Shown here piece by piece: positions 1 to 8,946 of a stretch of DNA of 46,247 nt. The stretch's first letter is position 1; every line of letters starts with the position of its first letter. The notes under the pieces were generated by a model. That model had not been told where the DNA came from and ran no database searches. It saw nothing but the letters and a program-made list of their open reading frames with translations. The translations under genes were made by a program, and so were the position numbers. This stretch comes from Planctomycetota bacterium. GTDB lineage: Bacteria; Planctomycetota; Planctomycetia; Planctomycetales; Planctomycetaceae. The DNA is taken from contig JAQBVJ010000054.1 of assembly GCA_027623235.1 (NCBI GenBank), positions 1-46,247 of the forward strand, written 5' to 3'.

Positions 1-1116
1 GTATCACCTTGAGGATATGGTGAGCTAGGGATTTCATTATCAGTGAAGCCGGCCGATTGAAGAAATGCCGTACTTGACGCATGGCAGTTGTTGATGACGG
101 TTCCGTAAGTAAGCGCAAGTGTGTCAATTTGATTTACGGCCTGGGTCAGTAATGGAAGCATGTTGTCCGAAATCTCACCCACGACTCGGTATTTGGTGAT
201 CTTACGGAACGGTTCTACGGTGTCCGTGTTCAGTCCATAAATCCCAGTTGCAGCATCGAGCGTTCCATCGGTATCGCCAGCCCGAAAATAAAACAACTGG
301 TCGTTAGTCGTCTGAGCAATCACAAAGGAGTGTATGCCTCGTGTTGCGACGATCAGTCGTATGTTGTTGACCGCAGGTTGTGTCGTCGCAAATCCGTTTC
401 CAATCGTTTTCCAATCTGGCATCGGGTCGCCAGTGCCGCTGCCACCAGAGCTTATGACGTCTGACCCTCCAGGCTCGATGAGCGGATCAGCCACTGGCTC
501 CACCGGCGCATCGGGTTCTTCCACTGGCGGAGTGTCAGCAATTGGATCGACCGGAGTGTCAAGAATCGGATCCACCGGGGTGTCAGGAATTGGATCCACC
601 GGGGTGTCAACTTCCGGTTCGCCATTGATGATGTCGTCTCCCCCGCCACCGTCGACGACGTCGCTGCCTCCGCCGGACTGAATGACGTCCACCATGCCGG
701 AGCCGGTAATCACGTCGTCACCGCTGCCGGTTGTGATCGAGGTGGAGATCAGGAGCGAGTTGAAAGCACCTGGCTGCAGGCTGGAGAGGTCGATCGTGTG
801 ACCACCGTCTCCGCCGGTGACAGTGATCGAGGAGACTTCCGCAGTGGACGGTGTGTCGCCGGTTGGCGTGCCGTTGATCGCGACCTCGACCATACCATTC
901 GCAACGGTCGCCGATGCCGAGTCGCTGCCATCCAGATTGACCGAGAGTGCGCCGGAGCCGTCATCAAATGTGACCGACGAGAGCATTGCACGTGTCTGAA
1001 GCAATTCCGCCTGCCTGGCAACAGGCCACAAAATGCGCCGCTTACGCCGCTTCGCCTCCCCCCCGTTTATTGTTCAAATTGCCTCTTACCAAACCCAGCC
1101 AAGGAATCAGTCGCAT
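1..1116 (-). CDS. Extracellular RTX-like protein with LEPR-XLL-like leader and possible permuted papain-like domain (partial, apparent frameshift)
   Basis: The frame runs off the left edge, so the C-terminus is missing. From the ATG at 1116 (GGAG about 8 nt upstream) a basic leader begins MRLIPWLGLV and hits a stop soon after a C7 run (+ strand 1058-1064). Removing one base joins it to the long frame that reads RRKRRILWPVARQAELLQTR and then AMLSS, which resembles the LEPR-XLL leader of planctomycete surface proteins. Downstream come about four Gly-Asp nonapeptides of the RTX calcium-binding kind (GSGDDVITG, GGGSDVVDG, GGGDDIING; about 620-730), then a Pro/Asp linker with three DTPVDPI-type units (about 540-615). 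The last visible domain has GIHSF (His codon 330-332) and, 82 residues on, NNCHASS (Cys codon 84-86), the His-then-Cys order of permuted papain/NlpC folds. Secretion and calcium binding are inferred. If the frameshift is real, translation might start at an internal TTG or at ATG 986. Confidence 0.7.
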
Positions 1117-1419
1117 GAGGTGGCTCCACTTTGATTTGAATTCTGATCGGGGAAATCTCCGCCCAAATTGGCAATGCAGAGTACGGGTGAATTCAGAACA
1201 GGCAAGAGTAATATTCGGATTCCCATCGATATACAGAAAATATCAGTTGGCTCTTGAGTCTGCCGGAACGGAATACAGACGACGGGTTTCTGCAATGGCT
1301 CGCATTGGCGTCCGGAAGTGTGCGTGTTCCGCGAATTGGCGGTTTCGCGTAAAAAGCGGCGGCCGGCGAAATGGTTGTTTGTCGGTCAGGACTTCTCTAA
1401 ATAAAAATAAGGCTTCCAC
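1117..1419. other. Intergenic region, no gene supported
   Basis: This is a 303-base gap between two divergent genes. It is more AT-rich than its surroundings, especially just before 1420. The plus-strand open frame across it overlaps the preceding gene and has no recognisable protein features. It presumably holds both promoters, but I could not place convincing -35/-10 boxes. Confidence 0.5.
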
Positions 1420-3534
1420 ATGACGGCGTATTTTGCATCACTTCCTCCGGAACTCGCCGGAAATCCACTGCTGGAAATTGGCGGGCTGCCGAAGTTTGAC
1501 CAGATTGAAGCCGCTCATGTTGAGCCGGCGATGACGTTTCTTCTGGATGAGTCAGAGAAAGCCCTCAGCAAACTTGAAGGGGAGATCGAAGCGACCTGGC
1601 TGGGCTGCTTTAAGAAGCTTGAGGAGATCGACCGGCCATTTGAGTATGGCTGGGGTCCGGTTTCGCATCTGCTTTCCGTGAAGAATTCTGATGAGCTGCG
1701 TGAGGCTTACGAATCGGTTCTCGACGCGGCCACCCGATTCGGTCTGCGGATGTCGCAGAGCAAGCCGATTTACGAAGCGGCCATCGCCATTCGGGACGGT
1801 GACGAGTGGGGTCGGCTTGACGCGGCTCAGCAGCGTATCGTCGAGAAGTCGATTCAGTCCGCAGAGCGGTCCGGCATCGCGCTGGAAGGCGAGGCTCGCG
1901 AGCGGTTTAACGAGATTGCTCAGGAGTTGTCGCAGCTCTCGACAAAGTTTTCGAACAACGTGCTCGACTCGACAAAGGCATGGGAGCTGTTCGTCACGGA
2001 AGCTGCGGATGTTGAGGGGCTGCCGAACTCGGCGCTCGCAATGGCCGCTCAGTCGTACAACTCGGCAAAAGCGGAAGACGCGGCTGAGGCGACGACGGAA
2101 GCCGGGCCGTGGCGATTCACGCTCGACGGGCCGAGCTTTCTTCCGTTCATGCAGCACTGCCGGAACCGCGAACTGCGCGAGCAGGTTTACCGCGCGTTCG
2201 TCAGTCGCGCGTCGGACCAGCTTCAGGACGGCAAGTTCGACAACTCGCAGCTCATCGACCAGTTTCTCACCCTGCGCGACGAGAAGGCGAAACTGCTTGG
2301 CTTCGGGAGTTTTGCCGAGCTCAGCCTCGATGCAAAAATGGCTCCGGGTGTCGAGGCCGTTGAGGAGGTGCTTGAGACTCTGCGCGAAGCTTCGATCGAC
2401 GCCGGAAAGAAGGACCTCGACGAGCTCCGCGAACTGGCCGCCGCCGAAGGATTTTCCGGCGAGCTCATGCACTGGGACCTGGCATTCTGGGCCGAGCGAT
2501 TACGCGGGAAGAAATTCGACTACACCGACGAAGACCTCCGTCCGTATCTGCCGCTGGAACGAGTTCTCGACGGGATGTTTGCTCTCACGCAGAAGTTGTT
2601 CGGAATCCAGGTGCGGCAGAAGGTCGGTATTCCCGTCTGGCACGACGACGTCCGTTTCTTCGAGGTGCTCGACGAAAACGAAAACACGATCGCCCAGTTC
2701 TACCTCGACCCGTTTTCACGGCCGGCAGACAAACGCGGCGGAGCCTGGATGAACACGTGCCTGTCGCGCCGCCAGGTCGACGGGGCCGTTCAGATTCCGG
2801 TGGCTCACCTGATTTGTAACAGCACTCCGCCCGTCGGCGATCAGCCCTCGCTCATGACGTTTCGCGAAGTCGAGACACTCTTCCACGAATTCGGGCACGG
2901 CCTGCAGCACATGCTGACGGTCATCGACCATGTCGACGCGGCCGGTATTAACGGGATCGAGTGGGACGCTGTCGAGCTGCCCAGTCAGTTCATGGAAAAC
3001 TGGTGCTACCACCGCGCGACGATGGAGCAATTCTCCGGCCACGTTGAGACCGGCGAGCCGATTCCGACGGAGCTGTTCGAAAAGCTCACGGCCGCGCGCA
3101 CGTTCCGCGCAGGAACGCAGATGCTGAGGCAGCTCAACTTCGGCATGACGGACCTCGCCCTGCACGGCGGATTTCTTCCGGGAGCCGGCGGTGAAACGGC
3201 GTTCGACGTTCAACGGCGGATTGCTGAGAAAACCAGCGTGATGCCGCCTTTGCCAGAGGACCGTTTTCTGTGCGGGTTCTCTCACATTTTTGCCGGCGGC
3301 TACGCGGCCGGATACTACAGCTACAAATGGGCCGAGATCCTCAGTGCGGACGCGTTCAGCGCGTTTGAGGAAGTCGGGCTCGACAACGACAGCGCGGTGA
3401 CTGAGAAGGGCCGGAAGTTCCGCGAGACCGTCCTCGCCCTCGGCGGCAGCCGACATCCGCTCGACGTGTTTAAAGATTTCCGTGGCCGTGAGCCGGATCC
3501 GAATGCCCTGCTGCGTCACAGCGGACTCGCCTGA
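1420..3534 (+). CDS. prlC: M3 family zinc oligopeptidase (oligopeptidase A type)
   Basis: This 704-residue protein has the length and layout of bacterial oligopeptidase A/PrlC, a cytosolic thimet-type metallopeptidase that degrades short peptides, including cleaved signal peptides. The zinc motif HEFGH is at residues 489-493 (His489, Glu490, His493). The third ligand is most likely Glu519 in VELPSQF, 30 residues after the first His, matching the VEAPSQ segment of the family. The C-terminal HIFAGGYAAGYYSYKWAE segment is the Gly/Tyr-rich substrate-binding loop of M3 enzymes. There is no signal peptide, so the enzyme should be cytoplasmic. The ATG at 1420 is followed at once by the conserved start of the helical domain; the ribosome binding site is weak (AAGG). 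It ends 40 bases from a convergent gene. Confidence 0.93.
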   Translation: MTAYFASLPPELAGNPLLEIGGLPKFDQIEAAHVEPAMTFLLDESEKALSKLEGEIEATWLGCFKKLEEIDRPFEYGWGPVSHLLSVKNSDELREAYESVLDAATRFGLRMSQSKPIYEAAIAIRDGDEWGRLDAAQQRIVEKSIQSAERSGIALEGEARERFNEIAQELSQLSTKFSNNVLDSTKAWELFVTEAADVEGLPNSALAMAAQSYNSAKAEDAAEATTEAGPWRFTLDGPSFLPFMQHCRNRELREQVYRAFVSRASDQLQDGKFDNSQLIDQFLTLRDEKAKLLGFGSFAELSLDAKMAPGVEAVEEVLETLREASIDAGKKDLDELRELAAAEGFSGELMHWDLAFWAERLRGKKFDYTDEDLRPYLPLERVLDGMFALTQKLFGIQVRQKVGIPVWHDDVRFFEVLDENENTIAQFYLDPFSRPADKRGGAWMNTCLSRRQVDGAVQIPVAHLICNSTPPVGDQPSLMTFREVETLFHEFGHGLQHMLTVIDHVDAAGINGIEWDAVELPSQFMENWCYHRATMEQFSGHVETGEPIPTELFEKLTAARTFRAGTQMLRQLNFGMTDLALHGGFLPGAGGETAFDVQRRIAEKTSVMPPLPEDRFLCGFSHIFAGGYAAGYYSYKWAEILSADAFSAFEEVGLDNDSAVTEKGRKFRETVLALGGSRHPLDVFKDFRGREPDPNALLRHSGLA

Positions 3535-3574
3535 TTGCCGTTTCACACGGCTTTCGACTTGCGAAACAGATGAC

Positions 3575-4843
3575 CTATTCGACGGCGATGCAGTAAAGCT
3601 GCGCGTCGGATCGAATGAACAAGTGCCCGTCGCTGACAGCCGGGCTGGCACTGAAGTCGCTTTCGTCCGTCAACTTGTTGTGAGCCACCTGAGTCAGCTC
3701 GGGAGTTGCTTCGAGGATGTATGTCCCTTCGAAACGGCTTACCGCGTACAGCCGCTTCCCGATCAACATGATTGAAGCGTAAAACTGTCCGCCAAGCCGC
3801 TGTCGCCCGACTTCCTCGCCCGTCTTAATATCAACGCAGTTGACGACTCCGCGATCGGTGACCCAGTAAAGATGGCCGTTGTGCAGCACCGGCGAGGGCA
3901 CATAGGCACCGCCGGTTTTTGACCAGACAACGTGCGAATCGGTGACGTCATCTTTACCGCCGAGCTTGACCGCCGTTCGACCGCCGGATCGACCACCGAT
4001 TGCAAACACAACTCCGTCGCCGGCGACGAGGACCGGGCAGGCGCCCGTGTCGACTCGCGTGCCCGCGTACCACTTCAGTTTGCCAGACTCAGGATTGAGG
4101 CTCCAGATTTCCTGCGGAACAGACAGCAGGATCTCGTCTGCACCCTCGGGGTTCTTCACGATGACGGGTGTGGAGTAGCTGCCCGAAAGGCTGCCCGCGT
4201 CGGTTTTCCAGGCTTCCTCGCCGGTCGCCTTGTTCAGCGCGCGGATCGACTCGCTTTCACTCCCGGCTTGAACAATGACGTTGTCTTTGTAGAGGACCGG
4301 GCTTGAGGCCGACCCGAACATCGCGGCACTTTCGCTCCCGACATCCTTCTTCCAGATCTGCTTGCCGGCCAGATCAAACGCGAACATGCCCGAGTTTCCA
4401 AACAGCACGTAAATCCGCTCGCCATCGCTGACCGGAGTGTTGGACGCGTAGCCAGGCGTGCCGGCAAAACGGGGGATCGCTCGCTCCCGGCTCGTTGCCG
4501 GAATCACCTTCGACCAGACCTCGTCACCCGACTTGCGATCAATGCAGGTCAGATGCCGCTTCAGGCCGGAAAGGTCTCCCTCGTCACCCGAGTAGCACGT
4601 CACGAAGACGCGATCTCCAACGACGATCGGGCTGGAATAGCCCTTGCCTGGAAGCTTCGCCTTCCACATCAGATTCTTCGAATCGTTCCACTCAGTGGGA
4701 ACCTTCGTATCCTCGCTGATCCCTCGCGATCCGGGTCCCCGGAATCCCGCCCAGTCAGCAGCGTTTGTCGGCAAGACGAAAAAGCCAACGGCCAGGCAGC
4801 TGAAAAGGAGGGACATACGCCCGTTTGATTTCGTGAGGATCAT
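3575..4843 (-). CDS. Secreted PQQ-binding-like beta-propeller protein
   Basis: A 422-residue protein with a signal peptide (MILTKSNGRMSLLFSCLAVG, ending near PTNA), followed by the planctomycete family opening DWAGFRGP and repeated beta-propeller blades such as YSSPIVVGDRVFVT and GSASSPVLYKDNVIVQAG. These pyrrolo-quinoline-quinone-like propellers are abundant secreted proteins of planctomycetes; most lack evidence for cofactor binding, so an enzymatic role cannot be assigned. I chose the ATG at 4843 over one 29 codons upstream because it starts the signal peptide and has AGAGG 9 nt before it. It is a paralogue of the protein at 26190-27596, sharing the opening block and the blade order. It converges with the M3 peptidase and diverges from ribD. 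Confidence 0.88.
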   Translation of the reverse strand: MILTKSNGRMSLLFSCLAVGFFVLPTNAADWAGFRGPGSRGISEDTKVPTEWNDSKNLMWKAKLPGKGYSSPIVVGDRVFVTCYSGDEGDLSGLKRHLTCIDRKSGDEVWSKVIPATSRERAIPRFAGTPGYASNTPVSDGERIYVLFGNSGMFAFDLAGKQIWKKDVGSESAAMFGSASSPVLYKDNVIVQAGSESESIRALNKATGEEAWKTDAGSLSGSYSTPVIVKNPEGADEILLSVPQEIWSLNPESGKLKWYAGTRVDTGACPVLVAGDGVVFAIGGRSGGRTAVKLGGKDDVTDSHVVWSKTGGAYVPSPVLHNGHLYWVTDRGVVNCVDIKTGEEVGRQRLGGQFYASIMLIGKRLYAVSRFEGTYILEATPELTQVAHNKLTDESDFSASPAVSDGHLFIRSDAQLYCIAVE

Positions 4844-5138
4844 GCTGCAGGACCTCTTTTTTGAGTACTGAGTGAATGCTGAAAACCGGATGGCTTGAAG
4901 TCGGATCCGCATTCGCAGGAAAAACTCCACAGCAAGACCTGTTTGAAGGCCTGGCGGTGCTGTGGCGAGTTCGGCGGCATGTCGAAACGTCCAGAAATCA
5001 TGCTCAACTTCAAGACTCTCGTTTCCGGCTGGTTGACTTTCAAGACGGAGAATCTGCTTCGTCCCGACGCGACACTTCGCAACAATCCTGTACGATGACG
5101 CCGCTCAAAATAACCCTTTTGGCCCGTTTTGCAGGTCG

Positions 5139-6350
5139 TTGACTGTGTCAATTCCGCTTCCGTTTTCCTCCGACGAAGACGTCATGCGCCGGGCCATCGC
5201 GCTGGCCCGGCAGGGCCTCGGATTTGTCGAACCCAATCCCGCCGTCGGAGCGGTCCTTGTGGATGCCCGCAGAAATCTGCTGGGCGAGGGCTGGCATGAA
5301 CGGTTTGGCGGGCCGCATGCCGAAGTCAACGCGCTCGCCGATTTCAAGAATCGAAACTCCGATGCGAAAGCCCGCTCCGAGCTTGCCGCGACGGCCACGC
5401 TCTTTGTGACTCTCGAACCGTGCTGCCACACCGGCAAGACGCCGCCCTGTACCGACGCGGTCCTTGCAAGCGGAGTTCGGCGAGTTGTCGTCGCTCTGGG
5501 CGATCCGTCGCTGCACGTCTCTGGCGGCGGAATCGCTCAGCTGAAAAGAGCGGGCATCGACGTCTCAGTCGGGTTGCTCGAAGCGGAAGTGCGACAACTC
5601 AACGCGCCGTTTCTGAAGCTCGCGCAGACGGGTCTGCCGTACGTCCACGTGAAGTGGGCGATGACGCTCGACGGAAACATCGCAACACGAACCGGCTCAT
5701 CTCAGTGGATCTCCAACGAGAAATCGCGAGCGGTCGTGCACGAACTGCGAGGCCGGATGGACGCCATCATCGTCGGCGCTGGCACCGCCCGGGCCGACGA
5801 TCCGAGCCTCACCGCGAGATCGCCCGGACCGCGCACCGCGACGCGGGTTGTCGTCGATTCCCAGGCCGCTTTGTCCGTCGAGTCGCAACTTGTCAAAACC
5901 GTCGCCGACGCACCAGTGCTCGTCGCGACGCTGGAGTCTGCTCCCGAAGATCGTATCGCCATTTTGCAGACGGTCGGAGTCGACGTCGTTCGGCTTCCGG
6001 CGCTCGCGAGTGGCAACCGGCTGCCAGAATCCGCTCGCCCTGATCTGCGAGCGCTGCTGATTGAACTCGGGCGGCGAGGAATGACCAACGTGCTCGTCGA
6101 AGGAGGCAGCGATCTGCTCGGCTCGCTGTTCGACCTCGATCTGAAAGAGGGCCAGCAACTCGTCGATGAGGCTCACATTTTTGTCGCGCCGAAGTTTGCT
6201 GGCGGCGCGAAAGCAGTCAGTCCGGTTGGAGGAATCGGCCTCGAACATATTCCTCAGCTCAGCCAGATTGATCCGCTGCAGATCGAGGTCCTCGACGGGG
6301 ACGTCTACATTCACGGGCCGGTCGTCAACCGCGATCCGGCGGGTTTGTGA
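5139..6350 (+). CDS. ribD: Bifunctional riboflavin biosynthesis protein RibD (deaminase/reductase)
   Basis: A 403-residue protein with both RibD domains. The N-terminal cytidine-deaminase-like half carries HAEVNAL (His60, catalytic Glu62) and PCCHTGKTPPC (Cys95 and Cys104), the zinc site for deaminating diaminohydroxyphosphoribosylaminopyrimidine. The C-terminal half starts near VHVKWAMTLDGNIATRTG and contains DAIIVGAGTARADDPSLT and VEGGSDLLGSLF, typical of the NADPH-dependent reductase. Together they do the second and third steps of riboflavin synthesis in the cytoplasm. The start is uncertain: TTG at 5139 (AGG just upstream) or GTG at 5145; both keep the DEDVMRRAIALA segment conserved at the N-terminus. 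No FMN riboswitch is evident in the 295 bases upstream, which otherwise show nothing recognisable. Its stop overlaps the next gene's start. Confidence 0.95.
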   Translation: MTVSIPLPFSSDEDVMRRAIALARQGLGFVEPNPAVGAVLVDARRNLLGEGWHERFGGPHAEVNALADFKNRNSDAKARSELAATATLFVTLEPCCHTGKTPPCTDAVLASGVRRVVVALGDPSLHVSGGGIAQLKRAGIDVSVGLLEAEVRQLNAPFLKLAQTGLPYVHVKWAMTLDGNIATRTGSSQWISNEKSRAVVHELRGRMDAIIVGAGTARADDPSLTARSPGPRTATRVVVDSQAALSVESQLVKTVADAPVLVATLESAPEDRIAILQTVGVDVVRLPALASGNRLPESARPDLRALLIELGRRGMTNVLVEGGSDLLGSLFDLDLKEGQQLVDEAHIFVAPKFAGGAKAVSPVGGIGLEHIPQLSQIDPLQIEVLDGDVYIHGPVVNRDPAGL

Positions 6351-7528
6351 TGCGAGTGGGACTTCTGTTTGAGTACCCGACGGTGAACGGCGGCGAGAAC
6401 TCGATGCTCGCCGTGGCGGAGTTTCTTCAGGGCCTCTCGGATCACGACGTTCAACTTCGGGCGATCGCGCCGCGCGAAGGCGACCTCGCCAGACGGCTCG
6501 ATGAGGCCGCGATCGCGCGGACTTCGTTTGAAATCTTTCGAGACGGATCACGGCGCGACCGCAATGAGCTGGCCGCGGAACTTGCGACGCTGGCCGAGCA
6601 ACTGAAGCTGGACCTGCTTCACGCAAACAGCCTCTCAATGGGACGGCTGCTGGGCGCAGTGGCCGATCAGCTTCCGTGCCCGACGTCGGCACACCTGCGG
6701 GACATTTTGAAGCTCAGCGGCGCGGCAGTCCGCGATCTCAACCGCAACGCGCGGCTGATTGCCGTTTCGGAAGCAACACAACAGTTTCACATTGAGCAGG
6801 GGCTCGATGCGGAACGAGCCGTCACGATTCACAACGGAATCGACGCGGATTGTTTTGTTAGAAGCGCGTTGCCCGGCGGCGAGACGGACTCGCCAGCGGT
6901 TCGAGATTCCGTGCGGCAGTCTGTTCGCGCCGAGTTCGACATTCCGGCAGACGCATTCGTTTTTCTTTCCGTCGGGCAGATCGGTCTGCGAAAAGGACTC
7001 GACACGCTGGCCGAAACGGCGGTGTTGCTCGCTGAAAAATCAGGCGACTCAGTGCCGGTGCATGTGCTGCTGGTCGGGGCGAGATTCTCCGGCAAGGCCG
7101 AGAGTGTTGAGTTCGAACAGCGGGTTCAGCAGAGATTCCTCGCCGCCGCACCCGGCATCGCCCTCCACACAACTGGTTATCGCGAAGACGTCTCGCGACT
7201 GATGCTGAGTGCAGACGCGCTCGTGCACGCCGCGCGACAGGAACCGCTGGGACGAGTGCTGCTCGAAGCGGGAGCAATGCGGCTGCCGGTCATCGCGACG
7301 GACGTTGGCGGAACGCGAGAGATTTTTGAGGACGGCCAATCCGCAATGCTCGTCCCGGCGGGCAATCCTGAGTCGCTGTGCCAGGCAATGAGGCGGGCGA
7401 TCCGGGAGCCGGAGTTACGGTCGTTGCTGGGATCGCAGGGCGAAGCGACCGTCCGCTCGCGATTTGGAACAGCTCGCGCCGGGAACGCTCTCGCCGCAGC
7501 ATGGCGGGAGGCCTGCAGTGCTCACTAA
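6350..7528 (+). CDS. Glycosyltransferase family 4-like protein
   Basis: A GT-B fold glycosyltransferase of about 392 residues. The N-terminal Rossmann domain starts MRVGLLFEYPTVNGGENSML, where the GG near the start is the usual acceptor-site loop. The C-terminal domain opens with FLSVGQIGLRKGLDTLAET and contains the E-x7-E motif EPLGRVLLEAGAMRLPVIA (Glu near residues 298 and 306), followed by TDVGGTREIFEDG. These are hallmarks of GT4 retaining transferases using nucleotide sugars. The target could be surface polysaccharide or a glycolipid; nothing here decides. The ATG overlaps the ribD stop (TGATG), implying translational coupling, although no functional link with riboflavin synthesis is obvious. 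An alternative GTG lies one codon upstream. Confidence 0.9.
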   Translation: MRVGLLFEYPTVNGGENSMLAVAEFLQGLSDHDVQLRAIAPREGDLARRLDEAAIARTSFEIFRDGSRRDRNELAAELATLAEQLKLDLLHANSLSMGRLLGAVADQLPCPTSAHLRDILKLSGAAVRDLNRNARLIAVSEATQQFHIEQGLDAERAVTIHNGIDADCFVRSALPGGETDSPAVRDSVRQSVRAEFDIPADAFVFLSVGQIGLRKGLDTLAETAVLLAEKSGDSVPVHVLLVGARFSGKAESVEFEQRVQQRFLAAAPGIALHTTGYREDVSRLMLSADALVHAARQEPLGRVLLEAGAMRLPVIATDVGGTREIFEDGQSAMLVPAGNPESLCQAMRRAIREPELRSLLGSQGEATVRSRFGTARAGNALAAAWREACSAH

Positions 7529-7547
7529 AACGCAGCGCAGAAAAAAC

Positions 7548-7619
7548 GTCGACTGGAAGGTAGGCGCTCGTCCGAAAACAGTCCAACAGGGACTCCATCC
7601 GGCTACACTTCCAGTCGAC
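7548..7619. repeat. Perfect 12-bp inverted repeat with a 48-base loop
   Basis: GTCGACTGGAAG at 7548-7559 is exactly complementary to CTTCCAGTCGAC at 7608-7619. It lies 20 bases after the glycosyltransferase stop in a 203-base gap. The loop is too long for a classic terminator and there is no clear T-run. It could be a relic of a small mobile element, an operator pair or a structured RNA end. Confidence 0.6.
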
Positions 7620-7731
7620 ACTTCCTCTGAACGAGCAATGACCGTGCCGGAGAGATCCGCTCGACACCTAACCCTCTTCGCAGGCAGATGTTAAGAATTT
7701 TCCGCCCACCCCTCGATGAGGAATCTGCCCG

Positions 7732-8751
7732 GTGTCGAGGCAGAGTCTGACGAAAATCCGGGCATCGCAGGAATCCCGTGTGACTGAGCCGAAACCCGTT
7801 CAAGAGCCCTCGCCGCCAAGCCTCGTCACGAGGTGCTGTCGGTCGCTGCGCTCGATCAGCGTCGTGTTGGCCACGGGCTTCTGGCTGGTCGGGACCGTTT
7901 TGTGGCTGACGGTTCGCGACCGGTTTCCGGTGCTCGCCCCGGTGTCGTACGGTCTGCCGTTGCCGGTTCAGGTGGCGTTCGGTTTCTGGGCGATCGTGTT
8001 TGTTCAATTCGAACGACGAAAACTGCGGATTGCCTGGCTGGTTGTCGTCCTGCTTCAGACGGGCTGCTGGCTGAGCAGTGCTGTTGTGTTTCGGGCCGAG
8101 GAGACTCCGCAGGAAGCAGCGACACTTCTGTTCTGGAATGTCTGCCGGGGTTATGGCGATTTCGAAAAAATCGGAGCGGAAATCCTCGCCCTGGACGCCG
8201 ATGTCGTCGCCCTGGTCGAAGCGACCAACGCCGGCCAGAACGAAGCGCTGTGGCGGAAGGCGTGCCCGGGGTACGAGATCACCCGGCTCGGATCGGGAAT
8301 GGTGCTGATGCTGCGTGGCGAGCGACTCAACTGGGAATTCGGAGCAGTCCCGGGCGAGTGCCGCTATCAAATCCTCGACCTGAAAGTCAAAGGCCAGCGA
8401 GTCACACTGATCATTCTCGACGTGAAGTCCGATCCGCGTTTCTCCAGGAAGCCGGCATTCGACGGGCTCGAAGAAGTCGTCACTCGTTTTTCGGATCGGC
8501 CCTTGATCATCGCTGGAGATTTCAACACGCCGCTCGATTCGATCTACGTCGCTCGACTGAGGCAGCGCATGCAGAACGCGTTCGAGGCTCGCGGTTCGGG
8601 TCTGCTTGACACGTGGCCGGTCGTGCTGCCCGTGCTGAGCCTGGATCAGGTCTGGGGAAACGATCACGTGCGGTGGCACCGCTGCGAGCACGGCTGGTCG
8701 CTGCGGTCCGATCACCGACCAGTCCTCGCGACGTTCTCGACGTCGCCGTAG
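7732..8751 (+). CDS. Membrane-anchored endonuclease/exonuclease/phosphatase (EEP) family protein
   Basis: Up to 339 residues. The N-terminal third has about three membrane segments (SVVLATGFWLVGTVLWL, LPVQVAFGFWAIVFVQF, IAWLVVVLLQTGCWLSSAVV). The catalytic EEP domain follows: LFWNVCRG (Asn), VVALVEAT (Glu), IIAGDFNTPLDS (the GDFN metal/catalytic site) and SDHRPVLATF (the terminal Asp-His pair). All the family's signature residues are present, so it should be an active metal-dependent phosphodiesterase or phosphatase facing away from the cytoplasm. The substrate cannot be told. The start is GTG at 7732 or GTG at 7780; the second has AGGA upstream and drops 16 weakly conserved residues. It stands alone between intergenic gaps. 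Confidence 0.88.
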   Translation: MSRQSLTKIRASQESRVTEPKPVQEPSPPSLVTRCCRSLRSISVVLATGFWLVGTVLWLTVRDRFPVLAPVSYGLPLPVQVAFGFWAIVFVQFERRKLRIAWLVVVLLQTGCWLSSAVVFRAEETPQEAATLLFWNVCRGYGDFEKIGAEILALDADVVALVEATNAGQNEALWRKACPGYEITRLGSGMVLMLRGERLNWEFGAVPGECRYQILDLKVKGQRVTLIILDVKSDPRFSRKPAFDGLEEVVTRFSDRPLIIAGDFNTPLDSIYVARLRQRMQNAFEARGSGLLDTWPVVLPVLSLDQVWGNDHVRWHRCEHGWSLRSDHRPVLATFSTSP

Positions 8752-8878
8752 GCCCGCAGCGGACCACGGTGTTTTTCGTGTCGAATACTCATAACGCGAC
8801 TCACACTTGCCTCGGAACCCGTCCAGCAAGTCTCAACGCTTGCGGAATCCCGAATGACGAACGATCGTTGAGAGCCCC

Positions 8879-8902
8879 AAACGGCTGCTTTCGTGCCGTT
8901 TT
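8879..8902 (+). terminator. Terminator-like hairpin before the ABC ATPase gene
   Basis: AAACGGC (8879-8885) pairs with GCCGTTT (8895-8901) around a 9-base loop and is followed by one more T. It lies 128 bases after the EEP gene stop and 45 bases before the ABC ATPase start, so it may end the upstream transcript or sit in the ATPase leader. An 8-bp inverted repeat (TCTCAACG 8831-8838, CGTTGAGA 8866-8873) lies just upstream. Confidence 0.4.
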
Positions 8903-8946
8903 CAAGAGCACGCTCCACGTTTCTTTTTCACAGCGAGTCCTCGGCC

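Noticed and set aside
986..1423. 145-residue plus-strand open frame in the first gap
   Set aside because: It overlaps the leader of the RTX-like protein on the other strand and shows no ribosome binding site or domain.
4844..5138. Possible FMN riboswitch before ribD
   Set aside because: None of the conserved blocks of the RFN element could be seen in the gap.
7603..8829. 408-residue open frame on the minus strand
   Set aside because: Antisense shadow of the EEP hydrolase gene; Arg/Gln-rich and without motifs.
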